Assembly: GCA_013329615.1 (NCBI GenBank)
Contig: DUKA01000105.1
Span: 1 to 6,842 of the forward strand
Direction: 5' to 3'
Origin: Candidatus Bathyarchaeota archaeon
Lineage (GTDB): Archaea > Thermoproteota > Bathyarchaeia > TCS64
DNA length: 6,842 bases
Positions 1 through 5,439 of this stretch are shown piece by piece; positions within the stretch are counted from its first letter, which is position 1; each line of letters opens with the position of its first letter. Below the pieces are notes generated by a model. It was not told the origin of the DNA. It made no database searches and saw only the letters and a list, made by a program, of their open reading frames with translations. The position numbers and the translations under genes were made by a program.

Positions 1-1
1 G

Positions 2-631
2 GACGAGGGAGACTGGCTCGACATAGGCCACCCATGGCATGTCCTAGAGGCAAACACCAGGGCATTGTCACGTCTCGAGTCGAATATCGAAGGCGTGGTC
101 GAGGAGGGCACCCACATGCATGGCCCCGTCTACGTTGCCCCCACCGCACGCGTCCGAAGCGGCGTCTACATAGAGGGACCCGTCTACATAGGCCCAGACT
201 GCGACGTCGGCCCGAACAACTACATCAGGGCGGGCACGACCCTCGTCGGCGGCAACCGCGTCGGCGCCAGCTGCGAGGTCAAGAACACCATACTCATGGA
301 GAAGGCGGCTGTCCCCCACCTGAGCTACATCGGCGACTCGATAATAGGCGAACGCTGCAACCTAGGCGCGGGAACGATCACCGCAAACCTCCGCTTCGAC
401 CACAAGAACGTCAAAATGACCGTCAAGGACAAGCGCGTCGACACGGGGCACAGGAAACTCGGCATGGTGATGGGTGACGACTGCCAGACGGGTGTCAACG
501 TGAGCTTCCACCCCGGCGTCAAGGTCGGCGCAGGAGCATGGATAGCCCCCGGAGTCACCGTCGACAAGGACGTACCCGAGGGCATCATACTCACCCCCGA
601 TGGGCCACGCGAGAAGCCAAAGACAGATTAA
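2..631 (+). CDS. GlmU-like bifunctional sugar-1-phosphate nucleotidylyltransferase/acetyltransferase, C-terminal part (5' truncated)
   Basis: The frame is open from the window edge (base 2) to the TAA at 629-631, giving 209 visible residues. It begins with a D-I-G-H-P-W-x-x-L-E-A-N block, typical of the junction after the nucleotidyltransferase domain of archaeal GlmU-like enzymes. The rest is a left-handed beta-helix of imperfect hexapeptide repeats. The segment H-L-S-Y-I-G-D-S, then T-A-N-L-R-F-D-H-K-N-V-K, keeps the spacing of His308, Tyr311, Asn331 and Lys340 in Sulfolobus ST0452, as I recall them as acetyltransferase residues. The whole enzyme would convert GlcN-1-P to GlcNAc-1-P and then UDP-GlcNAc (or a dTDP-sugar) in the cytoplasm, feeding glycan synthesis. 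A TTG at 65 opens a shorter frame, but the conserved block upstream of it shows that it is internal. Exact sugar preference cannot be read because the N-terminal domain lies outside the window. Confidence 0.9.
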   Translation, partial: DEGDWLDIGHPWHVLEANTRALSRLESNIEGVVEEGTHMHGPVYVAPTARVRSGVYIEGPVYIGPDCDVGPNNYIRAGTTLVGGNRVGASCEVKNTILMEKAAVPHLSYIGDSIIGERCNLGAGTITANLRFDHKNVKMTVKDKRVDTGHRKLGMVMGDDCQTGVNVSFHPGVKVGAGAWIAPGVTVDKDVPEGIILTPDGPREKPKTD

Positions 632-637
632 TTAACG
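624..637 (+). promoter_or_regulatory. Possible TATA box for the 659-991 gene
   Basis: The AT-rich element ATTAATTAA (627-635) sits over the stop codon of the GlmU-like gene. Its centre is about 28 bases before the ATG at 659, the spacing expected for a leaderless archaeal transcript. No Shine-Dalgarno sequence is visible before that ATG, which fits leaderless initiation. The gap between the genes is only 27 bases, so read-through from the upstream gene is equally possible. Confidence 0.35.
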
Positions 638-658
638 GGGCAAACAGCGTCTAGCCCG

Positions 659-991
659 ATGGAGAAGAAGGACTTCAGGAGACTCTTCCCCCACATAGCC
701 GACGAGATGGAGACGGGAGCCTCAAAGGTCGACCTGCGCGAGGTGATAGAACCACCGTCCTCCACCGAGCCCGGCTACAAGGAAGACAGGAAATACGCCG
801 GATTCACGCCAGGCGCCATCGACTTCATCAGAAGATGCAGAAAGCCAAAGGAGGCCGAGGAGATAATCAGCTTCCTCGAAAAGAGGGGCGACGTAAAGAA
901 GGATGAGGCGAACGCCCTCCGAAAACAGCTCAAGGAGAGTGGCCTAAAGAGCTTTGGCCCCCACAAGGGACCCGGATTCTATGAAAAGTGA
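659..991 (+). CDS. Small conserved archaeal protein, DUF2095-like
   Basis: A 110-residue soluble, highly charged protein with no signal peptide or membrane segment. It has an N-terminal F-R-R-L-F-P-H-I-A-D-E-M block (about residues 6-17) and a variable acidic/proline linker (about 25-45). The C-terminal half reads G-F-T-P-G-A-I-D-F-I-R-R-C, then E-A-E-E-I-I-x-F-L-E-K-R-G, R-K-Q-L-K-E-x-G-L-K-S-F-G-P and a final G-F-Y (about 48-108). I associate this pattern with the archaeal DUF2095 family, from memory of homologues with P-D-V-I-D-F-I-R-R-C and S-F-G-P-K motifs. The family has no established function that I know of. The C-terminal part looks like a helical bundle that could bind nucleic acid or a protein partner, but that is inference. 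The ATG at 659 is the first in the frame and leaves a 27-base gap to the preceding gene. Confidence 0.8.
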   Translation: MEKKDFRRLFPHIADEMETGASKVDLREVIEPPSSTEPGYKEDRKYAGFTPGAIDFIRRCRKPKEAEEIISFLEKRGDVKKDEANALRKQLKESGLKSFGPHKGPGFYEK

Positions 992-1001
992 CCCCGAACA
1001 C

Positions 1002-1030
1002 CGCCGAAACACGGCGACGACCACCTTTTA
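1002..1030 (+). terminator. Weak hairpin and T-tract after the 659-991 gene
   Basis: CGCCG at 1002-1006 and CGGCG at 1012-1016 form a perfect 5-bp stem with an AAACA loop. A short TTTT run follows at 1026-1029. It lies 10 bases after the stop codon. The T-run also belongs to the TATA-like element of the next gene, so its role as a terminator is uncertain. Confidence 0.3.
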
Positions 1031-1042
1031 AAAACCTATAAG
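1024..1042 (+). promoter_or_regulatory. TATA-box region for the 1066 gene
   Basis: CCTTTTAAAAACCTATAAG contains two overlapping candidates. TTTTAAAA (1026-1033) lies about 36 bases before the ATG at 1066 and would give a leader of roughly 10 bases. CTATAA (1036-1041) is centred about 27 bases before the ATG and would make the transcript leaderless. Either fits an archaeal TBP/TFB promoter. Confidence 0.55.
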
Positions 1043-1065
1043 CCCCGGATGCACATTATACCTTG

Positions 1066-1392
1066 ATGTCCTTCTCCGAGAGAAGAGCTACCCTACTCAG
1101 GATACTCGAGATAGAGAAGAGTATCAAGGACATCGAGCACAGCAAGGAGTACCTCACGATGAAGAGGGGACTCAAGACCCTCGAAAACGCCCGAAGCGGG
1201 GGCGGGGTCGTCATCGTCAACTCGCCGGACGACCTCGACAGCACGGTCGAGATGAGGAAGAACAGCGCGGACGTCGAGGAGTGCATAAGCAAGTACAAGG
1301 CGAAGATGCAGAACAACGCCGAGAAGATAAATAAGCTAACCCTCGAGAAGGCGAGCCTCAGAAGGGAGCTGCTCAACGTCCAAAACCGCTAA
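1066..1392 (+). CDS. Unrecognised two-helix coiled-coil protein
   Basis: This 108-residue cytoplasmic-type protein has no signal peptide or membrane segment. Residues 4-42 form a charged helix. A glycine-rich strand segment follows (S-G-G-G-V-V-I-V-N-S at 44-53), and residues 67-106 form a second helix. In the second helix positions 74, 77, 81, 88, 91, 98, 102 and 105 (I, Y, M, I, L, L, L, V) keep an a/d heptad phase, so a coiled coil is likely. The helix-strand-helix order recalls prefoldin subunits, but the central strand region is short and I do not recognise prefoldin motifs, so I do not name it as one. The ATG at 1066 is preferred over the TTG immediately before it at 1063. The gene appears to have its own TATA element. 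It precedes aIF1A on the same strand, but 97 bases with further TATA-like elements separate them, so cotranscription is doubtful. Confidence 0.72.
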   Translation: MSFSERRATLLRILEIEKSIKDIEHSKEYLTMKRGLKTLENARSGGGVVIVNSPDDLDSTVEMRKNSADVEECISKYKAKMQNNAEKINKLTLEKASLRRELLNVQNR

Positions 1393-1407
1393 AAAAGCCG
1401 TTTTAGC
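1388..1407 (+). terminator. Perfect inverted repeat overlapping the stop codon at 1390-1392
   Basis: GCTAAAA (1388-1394) and TTTTAGC (1401-1407) are exact inverted repeats around the 6-base loop AAGCCG. The left arm contains the stop codon. No downstream T-run follows (AGTTAAAAAAGG comes next), so this is not a clean archaeal U-tract terminator. An RNA-stability or processing hairpin is equally possible. Confidence 0.35.
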
Positions 1408-1422
1408 AGTTAAAAAAGGCCG

Positions 1423-1457
1423 AATTATAAACCATCTAGCACCCAACTTTTTAAGCT
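1423..1457 (+). promoter_or_regulatory. TATA elements upstream of aIF1A
   Basis: Two TATA-like boxes lie in the 97-base gap. ATTATAAA is at 1424-1431, and CTTTTTAAG at 1447-1455. The second is centred about 38 bases before the TTG start, so a start site some 26 bases downstream gives a leader of about 12 bases. It resembles TTTTAAAA at 1026 and GTTTAAG at 4108. The first box would give a longer leader of about 36 bases. Confidence 0.5.
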
Positions 1458-1489
1458 GCGCAGTATGCAAAGACTAGGAAGGTAGGCAT

Positions 1490-1798
1490 TTGGGTAAAAA
1501 GAAGGTGCTCAGCGAGAAGAGCCTGCACACGATGGTCTACCCATCGAAGAACGACGTCCTCGGCATAGCGCAGAAGATGCTCGGCTTCGACAGGGTGAGC
1601 GTCAAGTGCCAAGACGGCTTCGTACGCGTCTGCAGGATTCGCGGCAAGATGAAGCGCCGCACGTGGATAAGAGAAGGCGACATAGTATTGGTCAGCCCCT
1701 GGGACTTCCAGACGGAGGAGCGCGGCGAGATATTCTGGCGCTACACGCAGGGGCAGGTAGAGGAACTCAAGCAGAAGGGCATCCTGAAGATCGACTAG
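1490..1798 (+). CDS. eif1A: Translation initiation factor aIF1A
   Basis: A 102-residue homologue of eukaryotic eIF1A and bacterial IF1, which binds the A site of the small ribosomal subunit and helps place initiator tRNA and mRNA. A basic N-terminal tail (G-K-K-K at 2-5) precedes an OB fold (about 17-72). The family signature is seen in M-L-G-F-D-R-V-S-V-K-C (30-40), C-R-I-R-G-K-M-K-R-R-T-W-I-R-E-G-D (48-64) and S-P-W-D-F-Q (69-74). The helical end includes W-R-Y-T-Q-G-Q-V (83-90). Length is normal for archaeal aIF1A. The start is a TTG with a purine-rich, SD-like AGGAAGG at 1476-1482. An internal ATG at 1532 would still keep the OB fold but would lose the basic tail, so the TTG is preferred. 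The gene appears monocistronic, with TATA elements before it and a 159-base spacer after it. Confidence 0.95.
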   Translation: MGKKKVLSEKSLHTMVYPSKNDVLGIAQKMLGFDRVSVKCQDGFVRVCRIRGKMKRRTWIREGDIVLVSPWDFQTEERGEIFWRYTQGQVEELKQKGILKID

Positions 1799-1957
1799 TC
1801 GAGCACCCTAGCATTCGACAAGGGATATGCCTCAAGCAACAACGGGACACGGCCTCCAAGAAGTCGTCAAAAAAAGTTTTTCCGTTATGATAAGTAGCAC
1901 ACCATAAGCGTCGCCGAAAAGGGTTTTAGACCCGCACCCCAACCAATACCGATACAC
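1799..1957. other. Intergenic spacer with weak terminator and promoter signals
   Basis: The 159 bases between aIF1A and the GTPase show no convincing ORF, tRNA or repeat. A run of seven A, one G and five T at 1869-1881 could end the aIF1A transcript as a weak U-tract. A 12-base palindrome (TCGACTAGTCGA, 1791-1802) spans the aIF1A stop codon. GTTTTAGA at 1923-1930 is a possible TATA element for the next gene. Confidence 0.5.
1921..1933 (+). promoter_or_regulatory. Possible TATA box for the GTPase gene
   Basis: TTTTAG at 1924-1929 is centred about 32 bases upstream of the ATG at 1958, giving a predicted leader of about 6 bases. No Shine-Dalgarno sequence precedes the ATG, consistent with a near-leaderless mRNA. 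The box is flanked by a 4-bp inverted repeat (GGGT and ACCC). Confidence 0.4.
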
Positions 1958-3166
1958 ATGCCGCCTCTCGTAGGACTCGTAGGCAAGGCAAACGTAGGCA
2001 AAAGCACATTCTTCGCTGCAGCCACCCTCAAACCCGTCGAGATAGCGAACTTCCCCTTCACCACGATCAAGGCGAACAGGGGCGTCGGCTACCTGCGCAC
2101 GCCCTGCGTCTGCAAGGAACTAAACGTAAAGGACCAGCCGAACAACAGCGCCTGCGTCGACGGCGTCCGCCTAGTCCCCATCGATCTCATAGACACCCCC
2201 GGCCTCATACGAGGCGCCCACGAAGGAAAGGGACTCGGAAACCAGTTCCTAGACGAGGTACGCCGAGCCGACGCCCTCATAGTAGTCTGCGACGCCGCCG
2301 GATCAACCGACGAGGGCGGCGTGAGCTGCGCCCCCGGCACACACGACCCCCTGGACGACATCAAACTCTTCGAGGAGGAGTTTGACGCCTGGATCAACGC
2401 AATAGTAAGCAAGGACTGGGAGCGCCCCGCCCGCACCGCCGAGATGAAGCACGAGGAGATATGGAAGCACATAGACGAGAAGCTCAGCGGGCTCGGCATC
2501 ACCCGAAACCACATACAGACGGCGTGCGAGAAGGCGAAGCTCAACCCCTTCAAGGGTGCCCAGTGGACTAGGGAAGACAGAGCGAGGTTCTCCACGGAGC
2601 TGCGCAAGGCGTCCAAGCCCCTCATCGTCGCCGCGAACAAGGCGGATAAGGACTTCGCCGCCGAGAACATCGAGAAGATAAGGGCGGCGGGCTACAAGGT
2701 CGTCCCGACCTGCGCTGAGGCTGAGCTCGCTCTCCGCCGCGCGGCCGAAGCCGGCCTCATCAAGTACACGCCCGGTGACGAGGATTTTACAATCCTCCAC
2801 CCCGAGAAGCTCAATCCCAACCAGCTCAAGGCGCTGGAAAGCATCAGGGAGAAGGTCTTCAAGAGGTACGGCGGCACTGGGATGCAGAACGCCATAAACG
2901 AGGCGTTCTTCCGCCTCCTCGACATGATAGTCGTCTTCCCAGTCGAGGACGCTGATAAGCTCACCGACGGAAAGGGTAGGGTCCTCCCAGACTGCTTCCT
3001 CGTCCCCTATGGGACGACCGCCCGGGGCTTCGCCGGCGTAGTACACACAGACCTCGCAAAGAGCTTCCTATTCGCGGTCGACGCACGCACGAAGCGCCGA
3101 CTGGGAGAAGCTCAAGTACTCAAGGACAAAGACGTAATACAGATAGTAGCCGCAAAGACAAGGTGA
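1958..3166 (+). CDS. Archaeal Obg/YchF-like GTPase (MJ1332/PH0525 type) with C-terminal TGS-like domain
   Basis: A 402-residue soluble P-loop GTPase of the Obg/YchF superfamily. Visible motifs are the Walker A G-K-A-N-V-G-K-S at 9-16, T-T at 35-36 in the switch I region, D-T-P-G at 79-82 followed by the Obg-family stretch G-A-H-E-G-K-G-L-G-N-Q-F (86-97), and N-K-A-D at 227-230. A helical insertion lies at about 135-215. The C-terminal 330-400 region, with V-H-T-D-L-A-K-S-F and D-A-R-T-K-R-R-L-G, matches the TGS-like end of Pyrococcus PH0525 as I recall it. The intact N-K-x-D motif predicts guanine specificity, unlike bacterial YchF, which lacks it and prefers ATP. Relatives bind ribosomes, so a translation or stress role is likely but inferred. 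Cysteines at 50, 52 and 66 sit between switch I and D-T-P-G. The stop codon region overlaps the signals that start the following serA-like gene. Confidence 0.94.
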   Translation: MPPLVGLVGKANVGKSTFFAAATLKPVEIANFPFTTIKANRGVGYLRTPCVCKELNVKDQPNNSACVDGVRLVPIDLIDTPGLIRGAHEGKGLGNQFLDEVRRADALIVVCDAAGSTDEGGVSCAPGTHDPLDDIKLFEEEFDAWINAIVSKDWERPARTAEMKHEEIWKHIDEKLSGLGITRNHIQTACEKAKLNPFKGAQWTREDRARFSTELRKASKPLIVAANKADKDFAAENIEKIRAAGYKVVPTCAEAELALRRAAEAGLIKYTPGDEDFTILHPEKLNPNQLKALESIREKVFKRYGGTGMQNAINEAFFRLLDMIVVFPVEDADKLTDGKGRVLPDCFLVPYGTTARGFAGVVHTDLAKSFLFAVDARTKRRLGEAQVLKDKDVIQIVAAKTR

Positions 3167-3167
3167 T
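3161..3167 (+). promoter_or_regulatory. Shine-Dalgarno site that decides the SerA start
   Basis: AGGTGAT matches the archaeal anti-SD end of 16S rRNA over seven bases and lies 4 bases before the ATG at 3172. It overlaps the GTPase stop codon (3164-3166). The alternative GTG start at 3163 would lie inside this site, so the ATG is preferred. The overlap suggests translational coupling. Confidence 0.7.
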
Positions 3168-3171
3168 AGAG

Positions 3172-4098
3172 ATGAAGAACGTGAAGGTACTCGTTTGCGA
3201 CCCCATCGACGAGGTGGGCGTCAAGATGCTAAAGGAGGCCGGCTACCACGTCGACCTCAAAACGGAGATAACCGCCCCCGACCTCGTCAAGGTCGCCGGC
3301 ACATACGACGCGCTCGTCGTCAGGAGCCGCACCAAGGTCACCAAGGAGGTGCTGCAGGCGGGGAAGCCCAAGCTCAAGATAGTGGCGCGAAGCGGCGTCG
3401 GCCTCGACAACGTAGACACCGAGACCGCCAAGGCACTCGGCGTACAGGTGGTGAACAGCGCCGAGGCGCCAAGCAACGCCGTCGCCGAGCTCGTCCTCGG
3501 CTACATGCTCAGCCTCAGCAGAAACATCGCCAAGGGCGACGCATCCATGAAGCGCGGCGAGTGGGCGAAGAACAAGCTCACAGGCTTCGAGATAAGCGGC
3601 AAGACGATGGGCATCGTCGGCTTCGGCCGCATCGGCTACCTCGTCGGCAAGAAGACGAAGGCACTCGGCATGCGCGTCCTCTGCTACGACGTCATGATCG
3701 ACAAGATGATGAACTTCGTGAACGAGATCGGCGCAGAGTCGGTGTCCCTCGACAAGCTCCTCGCCGAGTCCGACTTCGTTACGATCCACGTCCCGCTGCT
3801 CCCGCAGACGAAGCACATGTTCAACGCTGCCACCTTCTCCAAGATGAAGAAGAGCGCCATAGTCATCAACGCCGCCCGCGGAGGCATCATAGAGGAGAAA
3901 GCGCTCCTCGACGCCCTGAAGATGGGGCACCTATCCGGCGCAGCCCTCGACGTCTACGAGGAGGAGCCCACGAAGAACATGGAACTCGTCAAGCTGGAGA
4001 ACGTCGTCTGCACCCCCCACATCGGCGCGGAGTCCAAGGAGGCGCAGCTAGGCAACAGCACCATCGTCGCCGAGAAGCTCATCAAGGCACTCGGCTGA
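3172..4098 (+). CDS. serA: D-3-phosphoglycerate dehydrogenase, short form without regulatory domain
   Basis: A 308-residue NAD-dependent D-isomer 2-hydroxyacid dehydrogenase. It would oxidise 3-phosphoglycerate to 3-phosphohydroxypyruvate, the first step of serine synthesis, in the cytoplasm. The N-terminal K-V-L-V-C-D-P-I-D is typical of SerA. S-G-V-G-L-D-N-V-D (75-83) lies in the substrate domain. The nucleotide-binding G-F-G-R-I-G is at 150-155, with an acidic D at 173. Catalytic residues appear as Arg236 (in N-A-A-R-G-G), Glu265 (in E-E-E-P) and His283 (in P-H-I-G-A-E). The protein ends right after the catalytic domain, with no ACT or allosteric-substrate-binding domain, unlike the full SerA of about 525 residues. 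Related hydroxyacid dehydrogenases such as glyoxylate reductase have the same fold, so the exact substrate is inferred from the SerA-like N terminus and motifs. It is coupled to the upstream GTPase gene. Confidence 0.9.
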   Translation: MKNVKVLVCDPIDEVGVKMLKEAGYHVDLKTEITAPDLVKVAGTYDALVVRSRTKVTKEVLQAGKPKLKIVARSGVGLDNVDTETAKALGVQVVNSAEAPSNAVAELVLGYMLSLSRNIAKGDASMKRGEWAKNKLTGFEISGKTMGIVGFGRIGYLVGKKTKALGMRVLCYDVMIDKMMNFVNEIGAESVSLDKLLAESDFVTIHVPLLPQTKHMFNAATFSKMKKSAIVINAARGGIIEEKALLDALKMGHLSGAALDVYEEEPTKNMELVKLENVVCTPHIGAESKEAQLGNSTIVAEKLIKALG

Positions 4099-4105
4099 CC
4101 CCACG

Positions 4106-4116
4106 AAGTTTAAGAG
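4106..4116 (+). promoter_or_regulatory. TATA-like element before the flavoprotein gene
   Basis: AGTTTAAGA at 4107-4115 resembles the aIF1A box and would give a leader of about 22 bases before the ATG at 4159. A weaker CAATAAG at 4129-4135 has leaderless spacing. GAGTTGA (4147-4153), one mismatch from GAGGTGA, may serve as the ribosome binding site. Confidence 0.4.
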
Positions 4117-4158
4117 CCTTCACGCAACCAATAAGCAACTCCACGCGAGTTGACCATT

Positions 4159-5439
4159 ATGAAGATCATCATAGGTGCGGGCCTCTCGGGGCTGAGCGCC
4201 GCGTACCACATGGGTAAGGACTACAGGGTTCTAGAAAGAGACAGTGAGGTGGGTGGCCTCTGCAGGAGCATCATTACCAAGGGCTACACGTTCGACCTCG
4301 CCCCACACATCTTTTTCACGGGCAGCCAGTACGTGAATGGCCTAGTTAACGAGCTGCTAAACGGCGACCTCATCAGGCAGAGGCGGCGCGCCTTCATCTA
4401 CACACGTGGCACATATGTCGAGTACCCATTCGAGGTCAACTTGCACGGCCTCCCCCGGGAGGTCATAGACGAGTGCATAGAGGGCGCCCGCCACAGGCGG
4501 GACATCCAACCCAGTAACTTCATGGAGTGGATATGCGCGACGATGGGGGAGGGGGTCGCGAAGCACTACATGGTACCCTACAACGAGAAGATATGGAAGT
4601 ACCCCCTCGAACAGATGAGCATAGAGTGGATCGCTGGAAGAGTCCCCTCGCCTAGCGTCGAGGAGATGATCAAGGGAGCGGAGAGCAAGGGGGAGAGAGA
4701 GTACGGCCCGAACGCCTATTTCCTATACCCACGCGTCGGCGGAATAGGCTCCATCCCCAACGCCTTCGCCAAGAGGGTCAAGGAGACATACCTCAACTCA
4801 GACGTCTCCGAGATACGCCCCAAGGGAAAGCGCCTCGAAGTAATCTACACGCGAAACGGGGAACCAAAGAGGCAGGAGACGGACAAGGTACTGTCGTCCG
4901 TCCCCCTCCCCGAGTTGGTCAAGATGGTAAAATCCGCCCCCGAGGAAGTCGTCAAGGCATCCGAGGCGCTTGTCTACAACAGCCTCGCCTGCTTCAACAT
5001 AGGAGTCGACAGAGCCGTTATCAGCGACAAGCACTGGCTCTACTTCCCAGAGAAGCAGTACCCATTCAACAGGATCAGCTTCCCCATGAACCTCTCACCC
5101 GAGACCGTCCCCAAGGGGAAGAGCAGTATAGTCGTCGAGGTCACATACAGAGGTGCCAAACCCGACGCCGCGGAGACAAAGGAGAGAGTCTGGGCCGGCC
5201 TCGTAGACGCCGAGATACTGCGCGACGACGACAAGCTGGAGGTGTTCGACGCCCTCGATTTCAAGTACGCCTACGTCGTCTACGACCTCAACCACCGGAG
5301 AAACGTTAATCTCATCCAAACATACCTGAAGACCCTCGGAGCCTCCCCCATAGGACGCTTCGGAGAGTGGGAGTACCTCAACATGGACAAATCGATCCTC
5401 TCGGGGAAGAAGGCGGCGGAGGAAGAAGCGAAGAAATGA
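4159..5439 (+). CDS. FAD-dependent UDP-galactopyranose mutase/protoporphyrinogen oxidase-like oxidoreductase
   Basis: A 426-residue flavoprotein. The extreme N terminus is a Rossmann dinucleotide fold: M-K-I-I-I-G-A-G-L-S-G, with glycines at 6, 8 and 11. An acidic residue follows at the end of strand 2 (E26), then G-G-L-C-R-S at 32-37. The block D-L-A-P-H-I-F-F-T resembles the H-I-F-H-T region of UDP-galactopyranose mutase. Y-P-F-E-V-N, then V-P-Y-N-E-K-I-W-K-Y-P and P-R-V-G-G-I-G-S-I, are typical of the wider mutase/amine-oxidase-like family found in envelope sugar clusters. No signal peptide or clear membrane helix is seen. The ATG at 4159 is preferred over the TTG at 4150 because it places the Rossmann strand at the start. 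It overlaps the glycosyltransferase gene by 4 bases, so a role in forming or modifying a glycan or lipid-linked sugar is likely. The true substrate is unknown, and haem or carotenoid-type oxidation cannot be excluded. Confidence 0.9.
   Translation: MKIIIGAGLSGLSAAYHMGKDYRVLERDSEVGGLCRSIITKGYTFDLAPHIFFTGSQYVNGLVNELLNGDLIRQRRRAFIYTRGTYVEYPFEVNLHGLPREVIDECIEGARHRRDIQPSNFMEWICATMGEGVAKHYMVPYNEKIWKYPLEQMSIEWIAGRVPSPSVEEMIKGAESKGEREYGPNAYFLYPRVGGIGSIPNAFAKRVKETYLNSDVSEIRPKGKRLEVIYTRNGEPKRQETDKVLSSVPLPELVKMVKSAPEEVVKASEALVYNSLACFNIGVDRAVISDKHWLYFPEKQYPFNRISFPMNLSPETVPKGKSSIVVEVTYRGAKPDAAETKERVWAGLVDAEILRDDDKLEVFDALDFKYAYVVYDLNHRRNVNLIQTYLKTLGASPIGRFGEWEYLNMDKSILSGKKAAEEEAKK

Noticed and set aside
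34..477. 147-residue plus-strand ORF overlapping the GlmU-like gene
   Set aside because: Its translation is a repetitive Arg/His/Pro/Gly-rich sequence typical of a shifted frame in GC-rich DNA. The overlapping frame has clear beta-helix and catalytic motifs.
1791..1802. 12-base palindrome TCGACTAGTCGA across the aIF1A stop
   Set aside because: It is a single short palindrome with half its bases coding. There is no second copy or regulator gene nearby to support an operator.
1885..1900. ATGATAA resembling a box C of a C/D guide RNA in the 1799-1957 spacer
   Set aside because: It departs from the box C consensus and no matching box D or C'/D' pair is seen at suitable spacing.
2303..3046. 247-residue minus-strand ORF inside the GTPase gene
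   Set aside because: It is antisense to a well-conserved coding frame, is Leu/Val/Glu/Gly-rich with no recognisable motif, and has no promoter or SD signal.
3229..3930. 233-residue minus-strand ORF inside serA
   Set aside because: This mirror-image frame arises from GC-biased third positions of serA. Its composition is Leu/Ala/Val/Asp-rich and it has no family motif.
3195..4217. 340-residue plus-strand ORF overlapping serA
   Set aside because: It is longer than the real gene but consists of Arg/Gln/His-rich low-complexity sequence. The SerA frame carries all family motifs.
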